NCBI RefSeq assembly: GCF_003997935.1
Contig: NZ_RZQL01000037.1
Coordinates: 1 to 35,519, forward strand
Length of the DNA: 35,519 nt
Source: Mesorhizobium sp. M7A.F.Ca.US.006.01.1.1
Lineage (GTDB): Bacteria > Pseudomonadota > Alphaproteobacteria > Rhizobiales > Rhizobiaceae
Direction of reading: 5' to 3'
Shown here: piece after piece, positions 17,707 through 26,395 of the stretch
Layout of the letters: each line of letters begins with the position of its first letter
Numbering within the stretch: position 1 is the first letter of the stretch
Translations under genes and position numbers: made by a program
The notes under the pieces: generated by a model
What the model saw: the letters and a program-made list of their open reading frames with translations, nothing else
What the model was told of the DNA's origin: nothing
Database searches by the model: none

Positions 17707-17720
17707 TTGAATCGATCCAA
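17707..17720. promoter_or_regulatory. LacI-type operator 2 (before microprotein B)
   Basis: TTGAATCGATCCAA, identical to operator 1 in all 14 positions and in the same orientation relative to the downstream microprotein start. Confidence 0.75.
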
Positions 17721-17740
17721 TTCCGACAGCCGGCATTTTC

Positions 17741-17754
17741 TTGGATCGATTCAA
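17741..17754. promoter_or_regulatory. LacI-type operator 3
   Basis: TTGGATCGATTCAA, the exact reverse complement of operators 1 and 2. Its centre is 34 bp from that of operator 2, about three helical turns, so dimers on both could lie on the same DNA face. Confidence 0.75.
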
Positions 17755-17790
17755 ACGTAGGCCTTGTCGAGGCTTCGATCAAGTCAAAAT

Positions 17791-17804
17791 TTGAACCGAT
17801 CCAA
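17791..17804. promoter_or_regulatory. LacI-type operator 4 (before the lacI-family gene)
   Basis: TTGAACCGATCCAA differs from operators 1 and 2 at one position (T to C). It lies 35 bp before the regulator's start codon, suggesting autoregulation. Confidence 0.7.
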
Positions 17805-17839
17805 CGAAAGTGTTAGATGGAAGAATTCAGGAGACGAAG

Positions 17840-18919
17840 ATGGCGCCACTTATCTCTGCAAAGACAAGACCGGTCCGGCTGGCGGACATTGCCAAGGCAG
17901 CCGGCGTGTCGCACGGCACCGCGTCCAACGTGTTCGCCCGTCCGGAGATCGTGCGCGAGGAGGTCCGCGAACGGGTCAAGGCGGCAGCCGAGGCCATGGG
18001 ATATGGCGGGCCGGATCCCAAGGGCCGGCTGCTGCGCGCCGGCAAGGTCAATGCCATCGGTGTCGCGACCGCGGAGCCGCTGTCCTATTTCTTCGACGAC
18101 CCCTTTGCCCGGGTGATGATGGCCAGCATCTCGCAAGCCTGCGACGCAACCGGTGCGGGGATTTCGCTGGTCTCCGCAGCCAACAACGAACAGCTTGCCT
18201 GGAACATCCAAAGTGCGCTGGTCGATGGCTTCATCGTCTTTTGCGTCGATGGCGGTTCAAGGCTGGTCGAACTGGCACGTGAACGCAAACTCCCCTTTGT
18301 CGCGCTCGATCTCGATTCGGACGACGACGACGCCGTTGCAGCAATCGGCGTCGACAACATCGCCGGGGCTGGCCTGGCGGCCCACCACCTGACCGAACTC
18401 GGACATCGCCGCTTTGCCGTGCTTACCCTGCCCTGTGCCGACGTAGGCTTCGGCCCTACCACAAGGGAGCAGGTGGAAATGGCCGTCTACTCGGCTACGC
18501 GCGACCGCTTGCGTGGCTATTTCGCCGAACTCTCCCGGGTCGGCGTCGACGTCTCGCGCGTGCCGATCTACGAAACCGTCAATGACGAGAAGAGCGTTTG
18601 GGCCGGCCTCGACCATATTTTCGCCGGTGCCGAGACGCCGACAGCCATCCTGGCGATGTCGGACAGGATTGCGCTCCATGCGCTGGACTGGCTGCGGCAG
18701 CACGATATCTCGGTACCGGGCGATGTTTCGGTCGTCGGCTTCGACGGTGTTCCGGAGGGGGCGATTTCCAAGCCGCCGCTGACCACGATCGTCCAGCCGA
18801 TCGCCGAGATGGGCCGCCTTGCCGTCAAGGCGATCCTTGAAAATGACGGTTCGTTCAGCCGGCAATCGCTGCCGGTCCAACTTGTGGTGCGAGCCTCATC
18901 CGGTCCCTCGCCCGCCTGA
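17840..18919 (+). CDS. LacI-family transcriptional regulator
   Basis: A 359-aa repressor with an N-terminal HTH and hinge (VRLADIAKAAGVSHGTASNVFARPEIV, about 13-38) and a periplasmic-binding-protein-like ligand domain. The latter includes VDGFIVFC, FVALDLDSDD, GHRRFAVL and the late VPGDVSVVGFDGVPEGAISKPPLTTIVQP signature. ATG 17840 has the SD AGGAGA. Four copies of a matching operator lie within 350 bp upstream, and two microprotein genes diverge. The ligand is unknown; no sugar transporter or catabolic gene is adjacent, which is unusual for the family. It converges with the OpgC-like gene with only 2 bp between stop codons. Confidence 0.92.
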   Translation: MAPLISAKTRPVRLADIAKAAGVSHGTASNVFARPEIVREEVRERVKAAAEAMGYGGPDPKGRLLRAGKVNAIGVATAEPLSYFFDDPFARVMMASISQACDATGAGISLVSAANNEQLAWNIQSALVDGFIVFCVDGGSRLVELARERKLPFVALDLDSDDDDAVAAIGVDNIAGAGLAAHHLTELGHRRFAVLTLPCADVGFGPTTREQVEMAVYSATRDRLRGYFAELSRVGVDVSRVPIYETVNDEKSVWAGLDHIFAGAETPTAILAMSDRIALHALDWLRQHDISVPGDVSVVGFDGVPEGAISKPPLTTIVQPIAEMGRLAVKAILENDGSFSRQSLPVQLVVRASSGPSPA

Positions 18920-18921
18920 GT

Positions 18922-20178
18922 TCAACGGCCCATTCTTGTCGCCATGGCCGGCATCGCGAAGGATGCAGCATGGACGGGCGGGGCGGCGTTGTGAGTCGGC
19001 CTGCTTTTGGCGGACCAGCCAAGGCCCGATAGCCATTCGAGATAGTAGGCGAGCGCGAACTGCATGACGATGCCGGCCGATATCAACAGGCTGTCATAGG
19101 CAAATCCGCCCGGATTGATCAACTTCAGCACCTGCGCCGCCATCGCAAGCACCGTGCCGGCAATGAACACCGGCAGCGATCGTTTGCCCAATATGGCAAG
19201 CGGATGATCGCGTCCGGTGCGAAACAGGTTCGAGACCGCTGGGAAAGCCACGATCAGATAGCTCACCGCCAGTATATGCAGCAGCCTCGGCAGCGACAGG
19301 AACGTCTTGTCGAAACCGGTCAGCACCGGAGGCAGGCCAAGCCAGGAGATATGCCCCCAAAGCGGGCTGTGCACCCAGACCAGTGCGGCTGCGGTGTAGG
19401 CCAAGGCCGCGCCGACCAGCCAGCGATTGACCGGGATGGTGCCGCCGCGACGCACATGCAGCGTGCCCGCCAGGCCGATGTTGAAAAGGAACTGCCACGA
19501 GAGCGGGTTGAGAAACCAGAAGCCGGGCTCGGGATAGTTGGGCGGAGCGATCTGATAAATCCCCGCGACCAGCCACAGGGCGCCGGATGCTGCCAGTGCC
19601 AGGACCGGCCGATAATTCACAATGAGCAGGAACACCGGCGCCAGCAAGAGCAGCACCGCATAGACGGGCAGGATGTTGTTGTAGCCAAGTTGGTGGCCCA
19701 GCGTCACGATGCCGATCAGCACCTGCGGCGTATTCTTGATCAACGGCTCGATGTTGATCATCGTCAAAAGCTCCGGCCGCCTGGCAAACACCGCTGCGGC
19801 GCAGAAAATGGCCATCACCACCATGGTGGTGACGATGTGGGTGGCATAAAGCACACCGGCGCGGCGCAACATCTTCAAGGTTGCCAGCAGCCGGTTTCCA
19901 GGCTGGAATTTCTTGCCATAGGCGAGCGCGACCGAAATGCCGGAGATCAGCACGAAGACCTCCGCCGCATCGGAAAAGCCGAAATTCTTGTAGGTCAGAT
20001 ACTCGAAGGCGGTACCTGGCACATGGTCGACATAGATGGTCAGCAAGGCAAGAGCACGGATCACATCGATGCGCGTGTCACGCTCAGTGCGATCCGAGAC
20101 ACGCGCCTCGCGATCTGGGACACGCGCCTCGCGGTCTGGGACACGCAAATCGCGGTCCGGGGAAATCTGGGTGGTCAT
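18922..20178 (-). CDS. OpgC-like integral membrane protein
   Basis: A 418-aa protein with about ten transmembrane helices, matching the OpgC/acyltransferase-3-like family that succinylates periplasmic glucans. The family start is TRIDVIRALALLTIYVDHVPGTAFEYLTYKNFGFSDAAEVFVLISG, with the Arg/His pair at the membrane edge. The first 35 residues are a cytoplasmic tail of heptad repeats (VPDREAR type) encoded by 21-bp DNA repeats, absent from typical members. ATG 20178 is chosen; the upstream TTG is unlikely. Enzymatic activity and substrate are inferred from family only. Confidence 0.85.
   Translation of the reverse strand: MTTQISPDRDLRVPDREARVPDREARVSDRTERDTRIDVIRALALLTIYVDHVPGTAFEYLTYKNFGFSDAAEVFVLISGISVALAYGKKFQPGNRLLATLKMLRRAGVLYATHIVTTMVVMAIFCAAAVFARRPELLTMINIEPLIKNTPQVLIGIVTLGHQLGYNNILPVYAVLLLLAPVFLLIVNYRPVLALAASGALWLVAGIYQIAPPNYPEPGFWFLNPLSWQFLFNIGLAGTLHVRRGGTIPVNRWLVGAALAYTAAALVWVHSPLWGHISWLGLPPVLTGFDKTFLSLPRLLHILAVSYLIVAFPAVSNLFRTGRDHPLAILGKRSLPVFIAGTVLAMAAQVLKLINPGGFAYDSLLISAGIVMQFALAYYLEWLSGLGWSAKSRPTHNAAPPVHAASFAMPAMATRMGR
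20091..20153. repeat. Three 21-bp in-frame tandem repeats in the OpgC-like gene
   Basis: Units 20091-20111, 20112-20132 and 20133-20153 are near-identical, and a partial fourth follows to about 20160. Each encodes one copy of a PDREARV-like heptad. As 21-bp units, they can gain or lose copies without frameshift. Confidence 0.85.
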
Positions 20179-20379
20179 CGACAAAAAGGCCTCAAAGCTG
20201 GTTGTTCATACCGGCAATGCGACCCCCGGCGCACCGCTTCGATTCCTCCCGAAGGAATGTTATCGGCGGAGAAACGGACTGTAATGCGCCCGGTTCAATC
20301 AACTTTCGCGGAGCTTGAAAATATTGCGTTTTGAAGCCGGCAAATTGAGCGAAACCTCATATAATCAAGAGGATGGGCG

Positions 20380-21048
20380 ATGATCGAAGAGACCTCACAG
20401 GATGGTGCGTTGCGGCGTGACCTCGCCTTCCACTACCGCCTCTACAGCGCGGCGGATTCAACGGGCGAGTGCTTCTTCCTGCTGCATGGGTCGGGTGTCG
20501 ACGAGACGACATTGGTGCCGCTGGCGCGAGAGATCGCACCGCGTGCCACGCTTATCGCGGTGCGTGGCCGCGTTGTCCAGGAGGATGGTTTCCGCTGGTT
20601 TGCGCGCATCACGCCGACGCTCTTCGAACAGGCAAGCATCCGCACCGAAACCGATGCCTTTGCGGGCTTCGTCGCTGACGCGGCCACACATCACCATCTC
20701 GACCTCTCGCGCACAATTTTCATCGGCTATTCGAACGGCGCCAATCTGGTTTCGAGCCTGATGCTGCTGCATCCGGGCCTTGTCGAACGCGCCGCGCTGC
20801 TGCGGCCGATGCCGGTGCTCGATGATATGCCGGCGACGGATCTGTCAAAGGTGCGGGTGCTGATGATCGCCGGCGCCGCCGACCTCACCTATGCGCCCTT
20901 CGCCCCTGCTCTGGTGACATTGCTCAGCCGGCATGGCGCTGAGATCGACGCCAGGATTGTCCCATCAGGTCATGAATTCGGCAGCGCCGACGCCGCAATA
21001 GTCAGGCAATGGCTGCCGGGTTCGGCAGCGGTGGCGACGGCAGGCTGA
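20380..21048 (+). CDS. Alpha/beta-hydrolase (phospholipase/carboxylesterase type)
   Basis: A 222-aa cytoplasmic serine esterase. The catalytic triad is visible: Ser118 in GYSNG, Asp168 in AGAADLTY and His198 in SGHEFG. The oxyanion segment is FLLHGSGVDE (about 33-42). Family members hydrolyse short or medium-chain esters; the substrate is unknown. SD AGAGGATGGG precedes ATG 20380. It is divergent from the OpgC-like gene and convergent with sthA, so it is probably monocistronic. Confidence 0.88.
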   Translation: MIEETSQDGALRRDLAFHYRLYSAADSTGECFFLLHGSGVDETTLVPLAREIAPRATLIAVRGRVVQEDGFRWFARITPTLFEQASIRTETDAFAGFVADAATHHHLDLSRTIFIGYSNGANLVSSLMLLHPGLVERAALLRPMPVLDDMPATDLSKVRVLMIAGAADLTYAPFAPALVTLLSRHGAEIDARIVPSGHEFGSADAAIVRQWLPGSAAVATAG

Positions 21049-21074
21049 CAGGCTCGCCAGCATGACCAGCCTGG

Positions 21075-22463
21075 CTACCCTCGCCCCATCCGGTTCCAGG
21101 CGTCCAGCCCGGCGATCTTGTAGGCTTCGGCGAGCGTCGGATAGTTGAAGGTGTTGTTGACGAAGAAGTCGACGGTGCCGCCGAGATTGATCACCGCCTG
21201 GCCGATGTGGATGAGCTCGGTGGCGCCCTCGCCGATGATGTGCGCGCCGAGCAGACGGCGCGTTTCGATCGAGAACAACAGTTTCAGGAAGCCGGTGTTG
21301 ACGCCCATGATGTGGCCGCGCGAGGTCTCGCGAAAACGCGCCACGCCGACCTCATATGCCGCACCGCTCTCGCGCACCTGTTCCTCGGACTGGCCGACCG
21401 TCGAGATTTCCGGCACCGCGTAGATGCCATAGGGAAAGGTTTCCGGCGGCGGCGGCAACGGCACACCGAAAGCATGGCAGGCAGCCACCCTGCCCTGCTC
21501 CATCGAAGTCGAGGCCAGGCTCGGAAAGCCGATGACGTCGCCGGCGGCATAGATGTTGGGCACGCTGGTCTGGAAGGATTGCGGATCGACCTTGATACGC
21601 CCTCTGGAGTCGGCGTCGATGCCGACGACATCCAGGCCCAGGCTGCCGACATTGCCGGTGCGGCCGGCGGCGTAGAGCACGACCTCGGAACGAATGGTGC
21701 GGCCATCGGCCAGTTCCACTTCGGCGGCGTCGGGCTTGGAGCGGATTTCCTTCACCCCGCTGCCCAGCCGGATGGTCATGCCGCGATCGCGCATCTGGTG
21801 GATGAAATCGTCGACGATCTCGCGGTCGACGAAATCGAGGATGGAGTTGCGCGGCTCGACCAGCGTCACCGGGACGTCGAGCGCGGAAAAGATCGTCGCG
21901 TATTCGACGCCGATGACGCCGGCGCCGATCACGGTCAGCGTGCGCGGCAAGCGATCCAGCTCCAGCATCTCGTCGCTGTCGAAGACGCGGGTCTTGTCGA
22001 AAGGCACGTCGCGCGGGCGGTGCGGCCTGGTGCCGACCGCGATCAGCGCATTGGCAAAACCAACCTCGCTGTAATCGCCGGTATCCGTGGTCAGGCTGAC
22101 CTTGTTGGGGCCAAGGAATTTCACCGCGGCGCGGGCGCTCTTGACCGTGTTGCGCATGAACTGGTGCTGCAGCACCTCGACCTCATGGTCGAGCGTCTTG
22201 TGCAGGCGCTCGACCAGATCGCCGACCGAGATATCCTGCTTGACCCGGTAACCGCGCCCGTAGAAGCCACGCTCGCGCCAGCCGGAAAGATTGAGCACCG
22301 TTTCGCGCAGCGTTTTCGACGGGATGGTGCCGGTATGCACCGAGACACCGCCCAGACGCCGGCCGCGGTCGACCACCAGCACCGACTTGCCGAGCTTGGC
22401 CGACTGCACCGCGGCACGGCGGCCGGAAGGGCCGCTGCCGATGACCAGCATGTCGTAGTCCAT
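21075..22463 (-). CDS. sthA: Soluble pyridine nucleotide transhydrogenase
   Basis: FAD enzyme of 462 aa that equilibrates NADPH + NAD+ with NADP+ + NADH in the cytoplasm. It has the FAD-binding GSGPSG near residue 9, the NAD(P)-binding GAGVIGVEYA near 184 and the C-terminal dimer interface (GATELIHIGQAVINLGGTVDFFVNNTFNYPTLAEAYKIA). The redox-active CxxxxC of lipoamide dehydrogenases is replaced (GGVSVHTGTIPSKTLRE), which separates SthA from its disulfide-reductase relatives. The length is typical. ATG 22463 has a G-rich SD. Confidence 0.93.
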   Translation of the reverse strand: MDYDMLVIGSGPSGRRAAVQSAKLGKSVLVVDRGRRLGGVSVHTGTIPSKTLRETVLNLSGWRERGFYGRGYRVKQDISVGDLVERLHKTLDHEVEVLQHQFMRNTVKSARAAVKFLGPNKVSLTTDTGDYSEVGFANALIAVGTRPHRPRDVPFDKTRVFDSDEMLELDRLPRTLTVIGAGVIGVEYATIFSALDVPVTLVEPRNSILDFVDREIVDDFIHQMRDRGMTIRLGSGVKEIRSKPDAAEVELADGRTIRSEVVLYAAGRTGNVGSLGLDVVGIDADSRGRIKVDPQSFQTSVPNIYAAGDVIGFPSLASTSMEQGRVAACHAFGVPLPPPPETFPYGIYAVPEISTVGQSEEQVRESGAAYEVGVARFRETSRGHIMGVNTGFLKLLFSIETRRLLGAHIIGEGATELIHIGQAVINLGGTVDFFVNNTFNYPTLAEAYKIAGLDAWNRMGRG

Positions 22464-22677
22464 ATTGCCCCGTCCCCTGCCCCTGGGCGCTTCTTGCGCC
22501 GCCTGTGCGCTTTGCTGCGCCGCAACAAGCTAATGCTATCCGCGCCGCAAATTCAACCGGTTCACATTGCGCCCGACGCCATCGCAAGAAACCTAATCTT
22601 GATTCCGTCACAGGCCTTCACCATTTCATGGCTGAGCGGTCCGCACCCTATGTCGGACCTTGTTACGAGGAAATGAC

Positions 22678-23148
22678 ATGAACGCGCGCGTTCTCGATGG
22701 CGAAATCATCACCAGCAGGCTCGACGATGTCAGGGCCTATGACGGCGTGCGCACGAAGCGCATCCTGGCCTTCGTGATCGACTACATCATCGTCGCGCTG
22801 CTCACCATTCCGTTTGCCATTCTGGTGTTCTTCCTCGGGCTTTTGACCCTCGGTCTTGGCTGGATGCTGTTCGGCGTCCTGGTACCGACTGTGGCAATCC
22901 TCTACATCTGGAACACGCTGGGCAGCACCGACCAGGCCACCACGGGCATGAAGATGATGAGCATCCGGCTCGACCGGCTCGACGGCAGGCCGATCGACGG
23001 CCTCACCGCGGTCGTCCATTCGGTGCTGTTCTGGGCCGGCAACGTCATCCTGTCGCCGCTCGTCCTGCTGGTGACGCTGTTTTCCGACCGCAAGCGCACC
23101 TTGCACGATCTTTTGCTTGGCACGGTCGTCAGCCGCACCGACCGCTGA
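22678..23148 (+). CDS. RDD family membrane protein
   Basis: A 156-aa protein with three to four transmembrane segments (about 32-75 as two helices, and 110-135). The family signatures are KRILAFVIDYIIVALL (the Arg and Asp of RDD) and GMKMMSIRLDRLDGRP, with the closing SDRKRTLHDLLLGTVV. Function unknown. ATG 22678 follows the SD CGAGGA. It is followed 140 bp later by bpt on the same strand, a neighbourhood I recall as common in rhizobia. Confidence 0.87.
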   Translation: MNARVLDGEIITSRLDDVRAYDGVRTKRILAFVIDYIIVALLTIPFAILVFFLGLLTLGLGWMLFGVLVPTVAILYIWNTLGSTDQATTGMKMMSIRLDRLDGRPIDGLTAVVHSVLFWAGNVILSPLVLLVTLFSDRKRTLHDLLLGTVVSRTDR

Positions 23149-23288
23149 AACGGCTCTCTGAAGAGCAGTCGCAACCGATTGAGCACAAATGTGAAGGCGT
23201 CGAGTCGATCACGCCCACATAATCCTGTTGAATTTTTCGCCGTCCGCGCCAAAGGTAGAGCGATTCGAAGGAGTGTTTCCAAGGCTCG

Positions 23289-24053
23289 ATGACGCAGCAT
23301 CCGACCCAGTCGCCGCAGTTCTTCCTGACCGCGCCGTCGCCGTGTCCCTATCTCGACGGCCAGTTCGAGCGCAAGGTGTTCACGCACCTGGTCGGCGACA
23401 AGGCGGCGGAGATGAACGACCTGTTGACGCAAGGCGGCTTCCGGCGCTCACAGAACATCGCCTACAGGCCGGCATGCGAGACGTGCCGCGCCTGTGTTTC
23501 GGTACGCATCCTAGCCCAGGAATTCGTCGCCAGCCGCAACATGAAACGCGTGCTGCAGCACAATTCCGATCTCGTCGGCTACATGCACAATGCCGAGCCC
23601 TCGACCGAACAATATTCCCTGTTCCGCAGCTATCTCGACGCACGCCACCGTCGTGGCGGCATGTCCGACATGACGGTGCTCGACTATGCGATGATGGTCG
23701 AGGACACCCATGTCGACACCAAGGTGATCGAATATCGGCGGCGCGGACCTGACACCTTCATCACCGGCAAGGGACAGGGCGAGCTGATCGCGGTGGCGCT
23801 CACCGACAAGATGGCCGACGGCCTGTCGATGGTCTACTCCTACTTCAATCCCGATTTCGAGGAGCGGTCGCTCGGCACGTTCATGATCCTTGACCACATC
23901 GCCCGCGCCAGGGCGATGGGCCTGCCCCATGTCTATCTCGGCTACTGGGTCAACGGCTCGCGCAAGATGAATTATAAGATGCGCTTCATGCCGCAGGAGC
24001 ATCTCGGCCCGAAGGGCTGGGAGCGCTACACCAACGAAGCGGTCGCGCGCTGA
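23289..24053 (+). CDS. bpt: Aspartate/glutamate leucyltransferase (Bpt/Ate)
   Basis: Transfers Leu from Leu-tRNA to proteins with N-terminal Asp or Glu, marking them for ClpAP degradation (N-degron pathway); 254 aa, cytoplasmic. ATE_N region: [21 protein letters not shown] and the Cys motif [13 protein letters not shown] (about 62-74). ATE_C region: [24 protein letters not shown] and the [18 protein letters not shown] block. Bpt-type length and neighbours favour leucyl- over arginyltransferase, but specificity is inferred. SD AAGG lies 8 nt upstream of ATG 23289. Confidence 0.92.
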   Translation: MTQHPTQSPQFFLTAPSPCPYLDGQFERKVFTHLVGDKAAEMNDLLTQGGFRRSQNIAYRPACETCRACVSVRILAQEFVASRNMKRVLQHNSDLVGYMHNAEPSTEQYSLFRSYLDARHRRGGMSDMTVLDYAMMVEDTHVDTKVIEYRRRGPDTFITGKGQGELIAVALTDKMADGLSMVYSYFNPDFEERSLGTFMILDHIARARAMGLPHVYLGYWVNGSRKMNYKMRFMPQEHLGPKGWERYTNEAVAR

Positions 24054-24180
24054 TTACTCTTTCCCAAGCCCGGGCTTAAACATTTTCAATCGAGACGATG
24101 CTGGTCTTTCCGCTGGTTGGCGGAGAGCGTGCGATTGCGGGTCCGCCATCCTCTCCCGAATTCATTGTGAAAGTCGCTGC

Positions 24181-25077
24181 ATGTCGTCTCACGATACTCA
24201 CACCAAAGGACTTCTGCTCACCGCATTTGGCGGGTTGACGCTGACCGTGGACATCCCGCTGATCCGGCTCGCCCACGGCGAGGCGTGGACAATCCTGCTG
24301 CTGCGCACCGGCTGCACCTTGGCCGCAGCACTGATCATGTGGACCATCTGGCGCTCGTTCAGCAAGAATGCGCCGCAGCTCATCCCCGGCTGGTCGGGTC
24401 TGATCGTTGCCGCGATCTACGGGCTCGGCGCGATTGCCTTCATCACCGGCGTCTACAACACCTCGACCGCCAACCTGGTTTTCATCCTGGCCTTCACCAC
24501 CATGTTCGCCGCGCTGCTGTCGTGGGTATTCCTGAAGGAGCGGCCGCGGCCGCTGACCCTTGCGGCATTGGCCATGATGATCGTCGGCGTCGCCATCATC
24601 GTCGGCGATTCCGTCGGCACTGGACATCTGTTCGGCGACCTGATGGCATTGTGTTCGGCCTTCCTCATCGCCTGCGCCATCACCATCTCGCGCGCCAGCG
24701 GCAAGGATATGGGCTTTACCTCACTGATCGGCGTCGTCCTGCCTTTCGGGCTGGCGGCGTTGATGGTCTCCAAGACCGGCTTTCAGGTGGAGGCGCCCTG
24801 GTGGATCATCCTCAACGGCTCCGTCATCATGCCGATAGCGTTCTTCTGCCTTGCCGCCGGGCCGAAATACATTTCGGGGCCCGAAGTGGCGATGTTCTAC
24901 CTGCTCGAAACCGTGCTGGCGCCAGTCTGGGTGTGGATGATCTTTGCCGAGACACCGACGCGCAACAGCCTGATCGGCGGCGCGATCCTGATCGTCACGC
25001 TGATCGCGCATTCGCTGTGGCAACTTCACGAGGGTCGCAAGCGGCGTGGCGACCTTGCGGTGCAACATCCGGCCTAA
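24181..25077 (+). CDS. DMT/EamA family exporter
   Basis: A 298-aa inner-membrane protein with ten helices in two EamA repeats (about 10-145 and 155-285). Visible family elements are VYNTSTANLVFILAFTTMFAALLSWVFLKERPRP at the end of repeat 1 and YLLETVLAPVWVWMIFAETPT in repeat 2. A metabolite or amino-acid exporter is likely; the substrate is unknown. A 12-bp perfect palindrome AAGCCCGGGCTT lies in the upstream gap (about 24065-24076). Confidence 0.88.
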   Translation: MSSHDTHTKGLLLTAFGGLTLTVDIPLIRLAHGEAWTILLLRTGCTLAAALIMWTIWRSFSKNAPQLIPGWSGLIVAAIYGLGAIAFITGVYNTSTANLVFILAFTTMFAALLSWVFLKERPRPLTLAALAMMIVGVAIIVGDSVGTGHLFGDLMALCSAFLIACAITISRASGKDMGFTSLIGVVLPFGLAALMVSKTGFQVEAPWWIILNGSVIMPIAFFCLAAGPKYISGPEVAMFYLLETVLAPVWVWMIFAETPTRNSLIGGAILIVTLIAHSLWQLHEGRKRRGDLAVQHPA

Positions 25078-25089
25078 GGTGCGTTGAGA

Positions 25090-26325
25090 TCAGCCGCTGG
25101 CCTTCTTCGCCACGTCAGGTTCCGGCAGGACCTCGATTTGCGGACCGGCTTCGATTTCGGCTGCCGAGCCCGGGACGATGTCGTCGGCCATTTCCACCTC
25201 GCGCAGCCATTCGCGCCAGATCGCGACCAGCAGGGCCATCAGCACCGGGCCGATGAACAGGCCGAGAAACCCCATGGTCTTGACGCCGCCGATCAGGCCG
25301 AAAAACGTCGGCAGGAAGGGCAGTTTTATCGGCCCGCCGACGAGCTTCGGACGCAGGGTCTTGTCGACGATGAACAGCTCGACCGCACCCCAGAGGAACA
25401 GTGCCAGCCCGGCCATCGGCGAGCCGCTGGCGGCGAGATAGATCGAGACCAGTGTGAAGGACAGTGGTGCACCGCCGGGGATCAGCGCCATAACGCCGGT
25501 CAGGGCGCCAAGCGTGACCGGCGACGGCACGCCAGCCAGCCAGTAGGCGATGCCCAGCACCAGGCCTTCGCCGATGGCGATGACGGTCATGCCGGTTACG
25601 GTCGACGAGATGGTTGCCGGCACGACACGCGAAATCCGTTCCCATCTGGTCGGCAGGATGCGTTCGCCGAGACGGTCGACCTGGCCGGCAAAATGCTCGC
25701 CGTCGCGATAGGCAAAGAACAGCGCAATCATCATGAACAAGAGGGTCAACAGCAGGCCGAAGGCACTGCCGCCGGCGGCCAGCACGCCGCGATAGATGCT
25801 GCCGATGTTGGCGCCGCTGACCAATTGGATCAGTTCACCGATGCCGCCGGGATGGCCGAAATTGGTGGTCCACTGCTCGTTCAGCCACTCGCCCACGACA
25901 GGCATGGTGGCGATCCAGTGCGGTGTCACCGCACCGTGCCGGTTGGTCTCGATCGCCCAGGCGACCCATTCGCGGACCTCGTTAATCGCATAGGTGCCGG
26001 CGAGCGCGATCGGGATCACCAGGAAAGCGAGGATGAAGAGGATGGCAAAGGTCGCGGCGATGGTGCGGTTGCCACTGACTGCGACAAGCAGGCGGCGGTA
26101 AAGCGGCCAGCTGGCGAAAGCGATGACGAGCGCCGCCAGCACCGGGAACAGGAAGCCGTGGAAGAAATAGACACCGGCGGCAACGATCAGCACCAGCAGC
26201 CAGCGTGCGGCCGACAGCGGCGGGATGACGGCTGCCCTGAGCGGCGTCGACAGGCCAAAGAGGCGCTGCTGCCGTTCCGGTTTCTGGATTCTTGCTTCCT
26301 TCAAACGCCTGGCTCTCCCAAACAC
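25090..26325 (-). CDS. AI-2E family transporter
   Basis: A 411-aa polytopic membrane protein of the AI-2E (TqsA/PerM) family. Hydrophobic pairs lie at about 40-75, 88-112, 185-215 and 245-350. The family block is VIAIGEGLVLGIAYWLAGVPSPVTLGALTGVMALIPGGAPL, with IGGVKTMGFLGLFIGPVLMALL near the end. Substrate unknown; AI-2 export is only one reported function of the family. The start is unclear: the frame opens at GTG 26325, with AGGAGG only one or two nucleotides upstream, and an in-frame TAG lies 4 codons before. It is convergent with the DMT gene. Confidence 0.86.
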   Translation of the reverse strand: MFGRARRLKEARIQKPERQQRLFGLSTPLRAAVIPPLSAARWLLVLIVAAGVYFFHGFLFPVLAALVIAFASWPLYRRLLVAVSGNRTIAATFAILFILAFLVIPIALAGTYAINEVREWVAWAIETNRHGAVTPHWIATMPVVGEWLNEQWTTNFGHPGGIGELIQLVSGANIGSIYRGVLAAGGSAFGLLLTLLFMMIALFFAYRDGEHFAGQVDRLGERILPTRWERISRVVPATISSTVTGMTVIAIGEGLVLGIAYWLAGVPSPVTLGALTGVMALIPGGAPLSFTLVSIYLAASGSPMAGLALFLWGAVELFIVDKTLRPKLVGGPIKLPFLPTFFGLIGGVKTMGFLGLFIGPVLMALLVAIWREWLREVEMADDIVPGSAAEIEAGPQIEVLPEPDVAKKASG

Positions 26326-26395
26326 CCCTCCTGTCTATGCACTGATATAGTGCAGCAATCGTGACGATAGTCCAAATGATTGGGGTGGGGTTGGT

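Noticed and set aside
19204..20334. 376-codon plus-strand frame opposite the OpgC-like gene
   Set aside because: Gln/Arg/His-rich antisense frame; the minus strand shows regular transmembrane helices.
24065..24076. Perfect 12-bp palindrome AAGCCCGGGCTT after bpt
   Set aside because: No loop and no U-tract; too short alone to call an operator or terminator.
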